Shown: piece after piece, positions 38,949-47,726 of the stretch | Layout of the letters: every line of letters begins with the position of its first letter | Position numbering within the stretch: position 1 is the stretch's first letter | NCBI GenBank assembly: GCA_017621845.1 | Contig: JAGASI010000008.1 | Coordinates: 1-64,000, forward strand | Direction of reading: 5' to 3' | DNA from: Muribaculaceae bacterium | Lineage (GTDB): Bacteria > Bacteroidota > Bacteroidia > Bacteroidales > Muribaculaceae | DNA: 64,000 nt | The notes under the pieces: generated by a model | What the model was told of the DNA's origin: nothing | The model's input: the letters and a program-made list of their open reading frames with translations, nothing else | Database searches by the model: none | Made by a program: the position numbers and the translations under genes

Positions 38949-39947
38949 ATGGATAAGGACAAACGTTCTATAACACTTGACATTATGCGTGGCTTGTCAG
39001 CCGTGCTTATTGTATTATATCACTTCACATATCATTATAACGAGTCGGCGGCAGTCTCTGACGAACTTAAATTTGAGATACCATGGGGCGTGTGGTGGGG
39101 ATATGCCACAGTATCTGTTTTCTTTATGCTCAGCGGCTATCTTGCCGGCAAGTATCTACTTAACACCGGTTCTTCGCCACGACGCTACCTCTGGCACAAA
39201 GCTCGACGTCTATACCCCACCTATTGGGTAGCCATGACACTGACTTCTATAGTATTAGCTGTATTATATGAAGAAATGTCACCTGGATGGTTGGGATGGT
39301 TGGCCAACCTCACTATGGTATCACGCTTGTTCGGCGTGCCATTTGTTGACGGAGTCTACTGGACCATGCAATGTGAATTGATTTTCTGTATTATCATCGC
39401 ATTACTTATCTATGTTAAACACCGCCGCACACTCATCACTATTCTTACTATATGGGTAGGCGTGGCCATTATATTGTCTCTTGTAAACGGAGTCAAAGTC
39501 GTCAAACCTTTCAAAATAGCACTCATAGTCGATCACTGTCACGACTTTGTGGCAGGCATTGCCTTATACATGCTCGGACGCAAAGGATTGGGGCAAAAGA
39601 CACGGTTGGCGTTATATACTCTATTGGCGATGTGTGTATGCAATGCCGTTGCTTGGTATGGATTGTCACCACGCTCGGTGTTGACGGTAATTTCAATAAT
39701 GCTTATAGCTTTATCGTCAAGATTAGATAATGTTATCCCTGACAATAATCCTATTGTCCGAGCATTAGTATGGATAGCCACTATATCTTATCCTCTCTAC
39801 CTGGTACACGAGATGATTGGATTTACAATAATGCGCCATATATCCACCTCTGGAAGCACATCAACATTATTGATTACAATTCCCATTGCCATAGTGCTGA
39901 TTGTTGCCTGTCTGATACACCGCTATGTGGAGACACGCCGTAACTGA
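38949..39947 (+). CDS. Acyltransferase 3 family membrane protein
   Basis: 332 residues with about ten hydrophobic helices. N-terminal signature ITLDIMRGLSAVLIVLYHF carries the conserved Arg and His of integral membrane acyltransferases, which modify sugars of surface polysaccharide, LPS or peptidoglycan. Target unknown. The ATG sits 8 bases after the alaS terminator stem, so it either relies on readthrough or on a promoter not recognised. Confidence 0.85.
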   Translation: MDKDKRSITLDIMRGLSAVLIVLYHFTYHYNESAAVSDELKFEIPWGVWWGYATVSVFFMLSGYLAGKYLLNTGSSPRRYLWHKARRLYPTYWVAMTLTSIVLAVLYEEMSPGWLGWLANLTMVSRLFGVPFVDGVYWTMQCELIFCIIIALLIYVKHRRTLITILTIWVGVAIILSLVNGVKVVKPFKIALIVDHCHDFVAGIALYMLGRKGLGQKTRLALYTLLAMCVCNAVAWYGLSPRSVLTVISIMLIALSSRLDNVIPDNNPIVRALVWIATISYPLYLVHEMIGFTIMRHISTSGSTSTLLITIPIAIVLIVACLIHRYVETRRN

Positions 39948-40013
39948 CACACGTCAGCCTACCATATACAGGTTTTTAAGAGCACCATACATATGTTATC
40001 GCTGAGGAACAAC

Positions 40014-41165
40014 TCAAATGTAAAGATTAGGATAAAGTCGACGAGAGTTATAATGGGATGACATGGATTGTCCATATGCACCGGCTGAGCGAATAGCGAT
40101 AATGTCACCACGTACAACCCTACTGAGACGGCGGTTGGTCGCAAAGGTGTCTGTAGTCTCACATACCGGCCCCACCACATTATAGAAACGTGTCGGGCGG
40201 TGCTCGGCATCTCCGGTAAGATTGGAAATAAAGTGATAGGCATCATATAGGGCCGGACGTATCAATTCGGTCATGCCGGCATCAATGATGGCAAAGTCGT
40301 GAGAGTGACCGTTCTTGACATATAATGTGCGGCCAATCAAAGTGCCACATTGTCCGACAATCGAACGTCCAAGCTCAAAATGCACTTCTATCCCGGCGGG
40401 AATATCAAGATGTCTCTTGACTGAATCAAAAAACAGCCCGAAATCGGGAACAGGGTGTCTGTCGGGGTATTCATAGTCTATACCAAGGCCACCACCAAGG
40501 TTGACAGACCGCAAACTGACACCTTCACTGTCAAGTCGCGCTACAATCTCATTGACACGTTCACAAAGTAGTATAAATGGCGTGTCAATTGTAATCTGTG
40601 ACCCGATATGGAAGTGCAGTCCGACAAAGTTAATGCCGGACAAGCCTATGGCATGAGATATAGCAGTGTCGAGGTCACGCATATCGATACCAAACTTATT
40701 TTCAGCAATGCCGGTAGTAATATAGTGATGGGTGTGGGCATCAATATCAGGGTTGACACGTATGGCCACGTCGGCTTTCTTGCCAAGACTGAGGGCTATA
40801 TCATTGATGATGTCCAACTCTTGCACCGACTCAATATTGAACATTCCTATGCCGGCATTGAGAGCAATCTTTATATCTCGATCAGTCTTGCCAACCCCGG
40901 CAAATGCTATATCTCGAGGTTTAACTCCGGCCTGGAGCGCTATATTTATCTCGCCGCCACTGACAGTATCAGCGCCAAGGCCGGCCATAAAAATATGGCT
41001 TAACAGAATAGGATCGGGATTGGCTTTCACTGCATAGTGTACATGAAAGTCGGGATGAGTTGCTATAGAATCGTTTACCGCCTGAAGCGTGCGGTCAAGC
41101 AGACCCAGGTCATAAAGATAGAATGGCGTGGGGCGCTTGGATATCAGGTCAAGGGGAAATGCCAT
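40014..41165 (-). CDS. lysA: Diaminopimelate decarboxylase
   Basis: Final step of lysine synthesis. 383 residues, PLP-dependent fold III: HYAVKANPDPILL holds the PLP lysine, with FHIGSQI and LGGGLGIDYE further on, and an active-site cysteine in GPVCETTD. The ATG at 41165 was chosen; a TTG at 41192 overlapping the lysC stop would add nine residues and is possible. Last gene of the kinase-ssb-lysC-lysA operon. Confidence 0.93.
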   Translation of the reverse strand: MAFPLDLISKRPTPFYLYDLGLLDRTLQAVNDSIATHPDFHVHYAVKANPDPILLSHIFMAGLGADTVSGGEINIALQAGVKPRDIAFAGVGKTDRDIKIALNAGIGMFNIESVQELDIINDIALSLGKKADVAIRVNPDIDAHTHHYITTGIAENKFGIDMRDLDTAISHAIGLSGINFVGLHFHIGSQITIDTPFILLCERVNEIVARLDSEGVSLRSVNLGGGLGIDYEYPDRHPVPDFGLFFDSVKRHLDIPAGIEVHFELGRSIVGQCGTLIGRTLYVKNGHSHDFAIIDAGMTELIRPALYDAYHFISNLTGDAEHRPTRFYNVVGPVCETTDTFATNRRLSRVVRGDIIAIRSAGAYGQSMSSHYNSRRLYPNLYI

Positions 41166-41188
41166 GTGATCAGAAGAAAAAAATTTAA

Positions 41189-42502
41189 TCAAAAAAGATG
41201 TTGGGAAAGATATCTCAACGCTTTCACCTTATCGGCAGCTGAGACAAGCATGGAGATATTATGGTTGGACCCTCCATATGAAATCATGCGCACAGGGATA
41301 TCTCCAAGCGCTGTCACTGCGCGAGCCTCAAAACCACTGTTATGCCATTCGAGGTCACCGACAACACAGATTATGACCATGTCGGGGTCGACTGTCACCG
41401 ATCCAAAACATCGCAAATCATCTACTATATCGGCGAGATGGGAAGTATCATCAATAGTTACCGTAACACCTACCTCACTGGTGGCAATCATGTCTATCGA
41501 TGTATGATAACGGGCAAAGGTCTCAAAAACTTTGCTAAGAAAACCGTAAGCCAACAGGGTACGCCCCGACTTGATTTTGATAGCCGTGATATTATCCTTG
41601 GCGGCAACAGCCTTGATAGTGCCTGACGGCGGAGTATCATATATGAGAGTGCCCGGGCGGTCAGGCTCAAGAGTATTGAGCAGTCTTACCGGGATGTTGG
41701 CAATACGTGCAGGAAGCACACATGCAGGATGGAGGATTTTGGCTCCAAAGTAAGCCAACTCAGCCGCTTCCTCAAAGTGAAGGCTTGACACCGGTGAGGT
41801 ATTTTCAACATACCTGGGATCATTGTTATGCATGCCGTCAATGTCGGTCCATATCTGAATTTCACCTGCTTGGACTGCCGCGCCTATGAGAGAAGCGGTG
41901 TAGTCACTTCCACCACGGCGCAGGTTGTCAATCATTCCGTCATGGTTACGGCATATATAACCCTGGGTGAGATATACCTCAGCATCAACATATACCTCGA
42001 GGAGTCGTTCAAGACGTGATGTTATAAACCTCATATCAGGCTCACACCTGGCATCAATGCGCATAAACTCGAGAGCAGGCAACAAGGCCGACTTCACACC
42101 GAGGCTTTTAAGATATTGATGAAATATGTTAGTAGAGATGAGCTCTCCCTGAGCAAGGATTTCTTTAGCCTCGACTTGGGTAAAGTCATGAGCCGTGAGA
42201 GTACGCAACAACGCTAAAATCTGGCTCACCGCAACGACTGCCTCTTCGGCATATCGATTATCACGACCTAGAAGGTCAAGAATTACGGCATCATACTTGG
42301 CGCGGAGGGCGTTGATGATTTCTAGAGCGCCCGGCTGATTGCCTTTAGAGAGGTACTGACATATCTCATCAAGTTGATTGGTGGTGCCTGACATTGCCGA
42401 CAAAACGACAATGTTGCCCTTGTCTTTCAGAATAAGGTTGGCAACATGTTTCATACGCTCTACCGAGCCCACCGATGTGCCACCAAATTTAAGTACATTC
42501 AT
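41189..42502 (-). CDS. lysC: Aspartate kinase, monofunctional
   Basis: First step of the aspartate family pathway. 437 residues: KFGGTSVGS at the N-terminus, catalytic amino acid kinase domain with RGGSDYTA and WTDIDG, then two ACT domains (about 300-437, including TSEVGVTVTID) for feedback control by lysine or threonine. The ATG overlaps the ssb stop (ATGA). Confidence 0.93.
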   Translation of the reverse strand: MNVLKFGGTSVGSVERMKHVANLILKDKGNIVVLSAMSGTTNQLDEICQYLSKGNQPGALEIINALRAKYDAVILDLLGRDNRYAEEAVVAVSQILALLRTLTAHDFTQVEAKEILAQGELISTNIFHQYLKSLGVKSALLPALEFMRIDARCEPDMRFITSRLERLLEVYVDAEVYLTQGYICRNHDGMIDNLRRGGSDYTASLIGAAVQAGEIQIWTDIDGMHNNDPRYVENTSPVSSLHFEEAAELAYFGAKILHPACVLPARIANIPVRLLNTLEPDRPGTLIYDTPPSGTIKAVAAKDNITAIKIKSGRTLLAYGFLSKVFETFARYHTSIDMIATSEVGVTVTIDDTSHLADIVDDLRCFGSVTVDPDMVIICVVGDLEWHNSGFEARAVTALGDIPVRMISYGGSNHNISMLVSAADKVKALRYLSQHLF

Positions 42503-42819
42503 TTAATTATATCCATGTAAGTCACCAAGATTTCAGTGACGGTGTGTTTGATAGTGTTACGGTCTTGCCATGTACGTGTTCTGAGTTGTCCCTCGACAAA
42601 AAGTCGAGTGCCCTTGCGTATATATTTTTCAGCAGTCTCGGCATTTTGATCCCACATCACAAGGCGATGCCATTCAGTAGGAGCTTCGGCCACCGACCCA
42701 TCGGGAAGTACGCGAGGAGGCTCGTTAGTTGCCAGCGACAACTGAGCCACGGGACGTTTCCCGACATATTGTATCTCAGGGTCACGACCGACATATCCTA
42801 ACAATAGCACTTTATTCAT
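42499..42819 (-). CDS. ssb: Short single-stranded DNA-binding protein
   Basis: 106 residues consisting of just the OB fold (MNKVLLLGYVGRDPEI, WHRLVMWDQNAE, GTRLFVEGQLRTRTW). The acidic C-terminal tail ending in PF that recruits repair proteins in housekeeping SSB is missing, so this is an accessory SSB or PriB-like paralogue. Placed between a kinase and lysC with overlapping or nearly overlapping codons, an unusual setting. Confidence 0.85.
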   Translation of the reverse strand: MNKVLLLGYVGRDPEIQYVGKRPVAQLSLATNEPPRVLPDGSVAEAPTEWHRLVMWDQNAETAEKYIRKGTRLFVEGQLRTRTWQDRNTIKHTVTEILVTYMDIIK

Positions 42820-42824
42820 GACAA

Positions 42825-43667
42825 TTATTGTTTAGCCGACGTATGGAATTCTACCAAGCCGGGCATCGAGTATTTGGTAATCTTGGCAATCTCAGCTCCA
42901 AAGTCTTGAGCGACCTGTCTCAATATTGATTCATACATCACACATGTTGACCCGACAAAAGCTATAGGATGGTTGGCATAGTCATACTGGGATATATTTC
43001 TCACAAAGAAAGCCATCAAGCTGTTATATACCAGATTATAAACATACTCGTTATCTATATTGTCGGCAAGGAAAAAAGAGTACTGAGCCAACGAGCGGTT
43101 GGGAAGCGAGTTGGTATATACCTGATCCATAAGCGTGTTAATACTGAGCTGATATTTGTCATAGAATGATGACATCAACTCCTTAGGAGCAAGTTCTTTC
43201 AGAAGATCGGCAATAAATATTTTACCCATATAGGCATTAGAGCCCTCGTCACCAAGGATATATCCAAGAGGCCTGACATTTTTCACAATTTCCTTACCGT
43301 CATAAAAACATGAATTTGAACCGGTACCAAGAATACAAGCCAGGCCACTCTTATTGACCAACAGGCCACGAGCCGCCCCCAGGAGGTCAGTCTCTACGGT
43401 CACCGGTGTCTTAAATTGGGCAACGAGTGATGACTCCATAATCTTGGTTTTCTCGACAGTAGCACAGCCGGCACAATAGAAGTGGACATGCTCCCATCGA
43501 TGACGGAAAAAAGTCTCGGGGAGTTCAAGTCTTATAGAATGGGATATTTCGCGGCGTGATTGAAAATAAGGATTGAGACCGGTCGTGAAGGCATGTTCAA
43601 CGATACGGTCATTATCTACAAGCACCCAATCAGTGCGCGTGCTCGAACTTTCAGCAATTATCTTCAT
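42825..43667 (-). CDS. BadF/BadG-type kinase, N-acetylglucosamine kinase-like
   Basis: 280-residue ASKHA-fold protein. Phosphate-1 loop SSSTRTDW near the N-terminus (usually GSTKTDW) and phosphate-2 loop LGTGSNS, followed by GYILGDEGSNAYMGK, typical of the GlcNAc kinase-like subgroup in Bacteroidetes. Probable amino-sugar kinase in the cytoplasm, substrate unproven. The first 17 bases overlap the end of the HEPN gene, and an 18-bp copy of the start region (43651-43668) recurs at 44522-44539 behind a promoter, which suggests the gene was separated from its original promoter by the inserted HEPN/MNT pair. Confidence 0.8.
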   Translation of the reverse strand: MKIIAESSSTRTDWVLVDNDRIVEHAFTTGLNPYFQSRREISHSIRLELPETFFRHRWEHVHFYCAGCATVEKTKIMESSLVAQFKTPVTVETDLLGAARGLLVNKSGLACILGTGSNSCFYDGKEIVKNVRPLGYILGDEGSNAYMGKIFIADLLKELAPKELMSSFYDKYQLSINTLMDQVYTNSLPNRSLAQYSFFLADNIDNEYVYNLVYNSLMAFFVRNISQYDYANHPIAFVGSTCVMYESILRQVAQDFGAEIAKITKYSMPGLVEFHTSAKQ

Positions 43668-43668
43668 C
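43651..43668. repeat. Direct repeat, copy 1: kinase start codons
   Basis: TCAGCAATTATCTTCATC, identical to 44522-44539. This copy is the reverse complement of the kinase's first codons (M-K-I-I-A-E) and at the same time encodes the last codons and stop of the HEPN gene. Confidence 0.9.
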
Positions 43669-44088
43669 GTACCTAAACAAAGATATTCTATTAAAATTTA
43701 AATAATTTTTTATTAACTCGAGTAATTCATGTGCCGGTTCAGCCATTAATCTAACTTCACTTTCTTCAATTTCATATGCACAATTATAGTCGCCTTTTTC
43801 CCTTAACTGCTCAAGTCGCGATATAAATCGTCCAAACGAAACATCAAATGCTCCGGTCAGTATAAAGTTTTTGCCAAACTCAGCAATTGTTCCGGCATGA
43901 GTATGACATGATATACCATTGTTAATCAATAATGCCTGAATAGCATGAAAACACGCATAATAATATCTATTAGCAGCCATGTCATAATAACCCAATCTTA
44001 TCATATCGTCAGCTTGAGATAAGTTTTTGGCCGCTTTTTCGAGTTGAAGACCTATAAGTGTTAAACGTTCACTTTCTGAAAGCCTCAT
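43651..44088 (-). CDS. HEPN-domain protein, probable toxin of a HEPN/MNT pair
   Basis: 145 residues, helical. The signature ANRYYYACFHAIQALL (about residues 40-55) contains the Arg-x6-His motif of HEPN ribonucleases. With the nucleotidyltransferase encoded just upstream it forms a HEPN/MNT toxin-antitoxin pair, in which the MNT partner typically blocks the HEPN by adenylylation. Start overlaps the MNT stop (ATGA). The final codons and TGA lie inside the direct repeat shared with the kinase start, so its C-terminus was fixed by the insertion point. Looks A/T-rich compared with the lys genes. Confidence 0.8.
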   Translation of the reverse strand: MRLSESERLTLIGLQLEKAAKNLSQADDMIRLGYYDMAANRYYYACFHAIQALLINNGISCHTHAGTIAEFGKNFILTGAFDVSFGRFISRLEQLREKGDYNCAYEIEESEVRLMAEPAHELLELIKNYLNFNRISLFRYDEDNC

Positions 44089-44393
44089 ACTAAAACTATC
44101 TTTTCACGTTCGACATTTTTAAAAAAGGGAGTGAATGATTGTTTCTGCCATTCATTCCGGGTATACATTATTGGGCTAATCGTCTGATTTTCCTCCCATC
44201 CCAAATAACTCAGGGGAAAGGTAATCTCATCATAATCAGCACTATCGAGACATTCCTTATCCAAAATAACAAGCACATCCCAATCCGAATCATCCCTACC
44301 CGTACCGCGGGCACGTGAACCAAAAAGATATGCAGTCCCCCGATTATTGAGGGCCTTTTTCAGGTGAGCGATTATTTTGTTCAATATATTCAT
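44085..44393 (-). CDS. MNT-type nucleotidyltransferase, probable antitoxin
   Basis: 102 residues. Pol-beta-type active site GSRARGTGRDDSDWD (Gly-Ser then Asp-x-Asp) near residue 25, as in minimal nucleotidyltransferases that pair with HEPN proteins. The gene precedes and overlaps the HEPN gene by four bases. No promoter is seen in the 55 bases directly upstream; the nearest -7 box is at 44562-44569, ahead of a stranded start codon. Confidence 0.82.
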   Translation of the reverse strand: MNILNKIIAHLKKALNNRGTAYLFGSRARGTGRDDSDWDVLVILDKECLDSADYDEITFPLSYLGWEENQTISPIMYTRNEWQKQSFTPFFKNVEREKIVLV

Positions 44394-44448
44394 TTTATAT
44401 GCAATGAATTATCAGTCCATCTTCAAGTGCAAATATCAAAAAAATATT

Positions 44449-44538
44449 TCAGAGCCCAAAATCCGAGCACTCAACACCGATAATCGCCACAAAAGCCACG
44501 TCGGCGAACACGCATAAATTATCAGCAATTATCTTCAT
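44449..44538 (-). pseudogene. Stranded 5' end of the kinase gene, now a 29-codon ORF
   Basis: Behind the -7 box at 44562-44569 lies an ATG at 44538 whose first five codons (M-K-I-I-A) match the kinase start exactly; the sequence then diverges and stops at 44449. The distance from the box (23 bases) is right for a native start. Read as the original kinase start left in place when the HEPN/MNT cassette entered. Whether the short peptide is made is unknown. Confidence 0.6.
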
Positions 44539-44539
44539 C
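44522..44539. repeat. Direct repeat, copy 2: next to the promoter
   Basis: TCAGCAATTATCTTCATC, identical to 43651-43668 and 871 bases from it. The segment between the two copies holds the HEPN/MNT pair. Bases on either side of the 18-mer differ between the copies. Confidence 0.9.
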
Positions 44540-44561
44540 TAATCATTTGTTAATTACCCTA

Positions 44562-44569
44562 CAAAGGTA
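44562..44569 (-). promoter_or_regulatory. -7 box, likely the original kinase-lys operon promoter
   Basis: TACCTTTG on the minus strand, 23 bases before the ATG at 44538. It now drives, in order, the stranded ORF, MNT, HEPN, kinase, ssb, lysC and lysA. No clear -33 TTG. Confidence 0.5.
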
Positions 44570-44603
44570 GTTATTTTAACCCACTTATGAAAATAAGAAT
44601 TAA

Positions 44604-44717
44604 TTATCCTGTCTGCCAGTTGGACCACTTAGCATCTAACAGCCAAGTATTGACAGCCTCTATCGCACGATTTTTACCGACGTCTACAAGTTGTCGATAC
44701 GGCAAATTAAATCGTCG
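44604..44717 (-). pseudogene. Possible gene remnant
   Basis: An open stretch of 37 codons without ATG, bounded upstream by TGA TAA. It encodes a coding-like peptide (including VDVGKNRAIEAVNTWLLDAK) ending at TAA 44604. It could be the 3' end of a decayed gene. Family not recognised. The rest of 44570-44788 shows nothing. Confidence 0.3.
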
Positions 44718-44788
44718 TTATCAGAATACGGTACAACTGCAAATATGAACTGATTTAAACTTAGAGTATATTAACAATTGAGTCTTAT

Positions 44789-45019
44789 TTAGAAATCATC
44801 ATCAAACATACCGGAATCCAGGTCATAGTCGAAGTCCTGCCGGGCATAATCATTACGACTGGAACTTCCATACCCGTCATTGTGAGAATCTTCATCATGT
44901 GAATAATAGGGATAACGGTGGCTCTCACCTTGATTACGTCCTTTCAAAGACCCTTTCTTGTGTTAACCGAACAACCAGTCCAGCATAAACATATCACACA
45001 CAAAACTCCAGAAGCCCAT
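44789..45019 (-). pseudogene. Small acidic protein gene interrupted by an in-frame stop
   Basis: From the ATG two bases after the Res stop, the frame reads 18 codons (MGFWSFVCDMFMLDWLFG), a TAA at codon 19 (44963-44965), then 57 further codons in the same frame rich in Asp, Ser, Tyr and His, ending SGMFDDDF. The hydrophobic start and acidic, disordered tail look like one protein of about 76 residues broken by a nonsense change (or read through, or a sequencing error). Tight linkage to res suggests it belongs to the restriction operon. Confidence 0.5.
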
Positions 45020-45021
45020 GG

Positions 45022-47724
45022 TTATTTCAGTTTGGTTTGCGAAAGGATGTAGTTGAATGTGTAGCCACGGTCAACAAGAGTATGTGGGATAACGATGTAT
45101 CGCCAGGGTTTGCCGCCGTTCGCGGTGGTGAACTCGGTGGCACAACGGCAAAATTCTTTTGCGGCATCTGCCTTAGATTGCACATCGGCATCGTTCACAT
45201 TCTTTTCGGCTTTTGTCTCGCACATATAAATAGCATCGGCTGTCTCCACGATGAAGTCTGGCTCATAACGTTTTGCCCCGTTTGCCCAGTAGATTTTGAA
45301 TTGATTCGGCACGGGGCGAATCAATTTCAGCACCTCCGCGCTTGTTTCAAGTACCACGGCGAAGTCAAGCTCGGTGGAACTGTCAAAGCGGTATTTTGCG
45401 TAGTAGGATTTCTTGAAGCCTACATACACAAATTTAATGATGTGAGATTTTTGCGATGGCACCGGGTCGTGATAGTCAAGTTCTCCCCAGTTGTTTACCA
45501 AAATGGGCTGGTCGAGTATCTTGGAGAACGGAAGTACCTTGTTGACTTTATACTCTCCCGGCTCAATGCGATAGTGTCGCTTCATCTGCTTATAGATGTT
45601 GTCAGCAATCATTTGACGGTAAGGGTGTACGCGCTCGTTTAGCTCGTCCTCATTTGAAATACCGTTCTTCTCACGAATCGCATCAACAGCTTGCTCAATT
45701 AGTTTATAGAGCAGATCGGAAATTTCATCGTAGTCAATATCGTCCTTGTCAATCAGTTTCACAAGTATCTGCTCGACTGCCGGACGTTTTGAACTGCCTG
45801 ATTTTCCCTCAATAATCTCAAAGTCGGTGGTGTCATGCAGACTTTGACGTATGATTTCACGTTGAAGTTCCGCAAGAGTATAACCCTCGGAGGTATCAAG
45901 GTCGAAGTAATCGAAGAAGGCTTTTACCTCTTGTTGTTCAATCACGATACGCGGTATCTCGATAACATTTTTCTTGAAATCCTCAACGATAATATTGATA
46001 ACTTCATCAACCTGTGCTATCTGAATAGCCGCCTCATCTTCTGCAAATAGAGAGTCTTTTACGCTCTCCTTGATAGCTTCAACTGCTTGCTGACGGATTT
46101 GTGCCTTAACTTCTTTCTTCTGAAGGTCAGAGAAAGAAGAAACGCCGGGAGAGGTAATAGTGGCGATTGCCTCCTGAACTGCTTTGCCAACCTGCTTTAC
46201 GACTTTATCGGCTTTCTCACCAATTTGCTGTTTAACTTTGGCAATGCGCTGTTCAATCTTCTGCTGAGTTGTAGTAGGCGTGGTTTCCACCTTTGCTCCG
46301 TGGTCGCGTTCGTCGGTCTCGTCAAGTTCGATGTACGAAAGTTTTTGAAGCACTGAGTTACCTTTTTGCGCTTCTTCAATTACTTTCTCGAAGTTGTCGT
46401 GAGCAATAACTGTGAGAGTATCGACATCTTTATTGCCTGTGCGCCTCCCGCCGTATGGAAGTCGCAATCCTCGTCCGATTGTCTGCTCAATGAGTACGGC
46501 AGCTTCGGCTGCTCGAAGCGGAATAATAGTGTAAAGGTTATTTACATCCCACCCCTCTTTAAGCATATTGACGTGGACAACAATTTCAATTTCATTGTCA
46601 GGTGCTTCAAGCGCGACAAACTGACGTGAAATATCATCGTCTTTTTTGGTAGAGCTGTCAATCTGAAGGACTTTCCCTTTGTAGCGACCGTGAAAAATGC
46701 GGTCGCTCTCCAATAGTTCTTTCACTTCTTTGGCGTGTTCAATATTTTTGCACGCCACAAGGATAAACGGCTTTACAACCGGCTTGCCCTGCTGACGGGC
46801 GTAAAGCTCGATAGCGGCTTTTGTGCGCTCATGGCATACGATACCATCTTCGAGCTTGATAATCTCTATTTCATCAGGCGTAAAATTCGCCTTGTTGAAA
46901 TTGCGAGCCTTGGCAATGGCCGGATTCTTCACATATAACCCCTCGTCGAGGGCCTCGGCGAGATTATACTCAAACACGATATTTTTGAACGCCTTACCCT
47001 TTTCATCAAAAGGTGTGGCGGTCATTTCAAAGCCAAGCACCGGGCGCAGCTCGTTGATTGCTTTCTTCGATGCGTCGGCGTGGTAGCGGTGGGCTTCATC
47101 CATCAACACCACAAGGTCGGGCAGTCCTGCAAGATATGAGAAATACGACTCGCCGAGATATTCTGAGAGGCGGCGCATACGTGGTGCGCCTTTGCCGCCC
47201 TCCTTGCTGTCCTTGTTGAACTTCGAGATATTGAAAATGTTGATTTCAACATCGGAGAACATGTGGCCCGGACGGTCGGTGTAAGTGTCGCCTGTGACGA
47301 TATTGGGCGGTGAGGTCACAAACTCGCTTATCCCCTTGAACACATACTTTTCATAAGTTGAATCGCCGAAGTCGCGAATCAACTTCTCGTAGAGAGTCAA
47401 GTTGGGCGCAAGTATGAAGAAATGCTTGATGCCTTTCTTCAAGTATAGGTAAGCGATTATAGCACCCATGAGGCGAGTCTTTCCGATGCCGGTGGCAATC
47501 GAGAAAGCGAGAGAGGGAAAGTCGCGGTCAAACTTTTTGACCGACGGCACAATAGCCTTGACCTTGGCAAGCTCGGCGGCGATAAACATTTCAAGTTTAT
47601 CGGGGTCGGTCGACGGTTTAGCGAGCGAGAGCGAGTCAGTGAGCCGTGCGGTCAGTTCAAGTGCTTTCGCGAGCGGAGTGCGCAGCGAGAGTCGCTGACG
47701 TATGTTGTTGACGATTGAATCCAT
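45022..47724 (-). CDS. Type III restriction enzyme, Res subunit
   Basis: 900-residue superfamily 2 helicase-nuclease. Walker A ATGIGKTRLMG (near residue 80), DEAH in VLMDEAHRYH (near 205), MTATP, and motif VI QTIGRGLRLP. The C-terminal PD-(D/E)XK nuclease site is YEPDFIVE followed by CETKAE. Cleaves DNA between head-to-head unmethylated sites in complex with Mod. It starts two bases after the mod stop. A long acidic/helical linker at about 475-640 separates helicase and nuclease parts. Confidence 0.88.
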   Translation of the reverse strand: MDSIVNNIRQRLSLRTPLAKALELTARLTDSLSLAKPSTDPDKLEMFIAAELAKVKAIVPSVKKFDRDFPSLAFSIATGIGKTRLMGAIIAYLYLKKGIKHFFILAPNLTLYEKLIRDFGDSTYEKYVFKGISEFVTSPPNIVTGDTYTDRPGHMFSDVEINIFNISKFNKDSKEGGKGAPRMRRLSEYLGESYFSYLAGLPDLVVLMDEAHRYHADASKKAINELRPVLGFEMTATPFDEKGKAFKNIVFEYNLAEALDEGLYVKNPAIAKARNFNKANFTPDEIEIIKLEDGIVCHERTKAAIELYARQQGKPVVKPFILVACKNIEHAKEVKELLESDRIFHGRYKGKVLQIDSSTKKDDDISRQFVALEAPDNEIEIVVHVNMLKEGWDVNNLYTIIPLRAAEAAVLIEQTIGRGLRLPYGGRRTGNKDVDTLTVIAHDNFEKVIEEAQKGNSVLQKLSYIELDETDERDHGAKVETTPTTTQQKIEQRIAKVKQQIGEKADKVVKQVGKAVQEAIATITSPGVSSFSDLQKKEVKAQIRQQAVEAIKESVKDSLFAEDEAAIQIAQVDEVINIIVEDFKKNVIEIPRIVIEQQEVKAFFDYFDLDTSEGYTLAELQREIIRQSLHDTTDFEIIEGKSGSSKRPAVEQILVKLIDKDDIDYDEISDLLYKLIEQAVDAIREKNGISNEDELNERVHPYRQMIADNIYKQMKRHYRIEPGEYKVNKVLPFSKILDQPILVNNWGELDYHDPVPSQKSHIIKFVYVGFKKSYYAKYRFDSSTELDFAVVLETSAEVLKLIRPVPNQFKIYWANGAKRYEPDFIVETADAIYMCETKAEKNVNDADVQSKADAAKEFCRCATEFTTANGGKPWRYIVIPHTLVDRGYTFNYILSQTKLK

Positions 47725-47726
47725 GG

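Noticed and set aside
44611..44640. tRNA-like fragment (CCAGTTGGACCACTTAGCA resembles a D arm)
   Set aside because: No acceptor stem, anticodon arm or T arm could be built on either strand, and the same bases read as a coding-like peptide on the minus strand.
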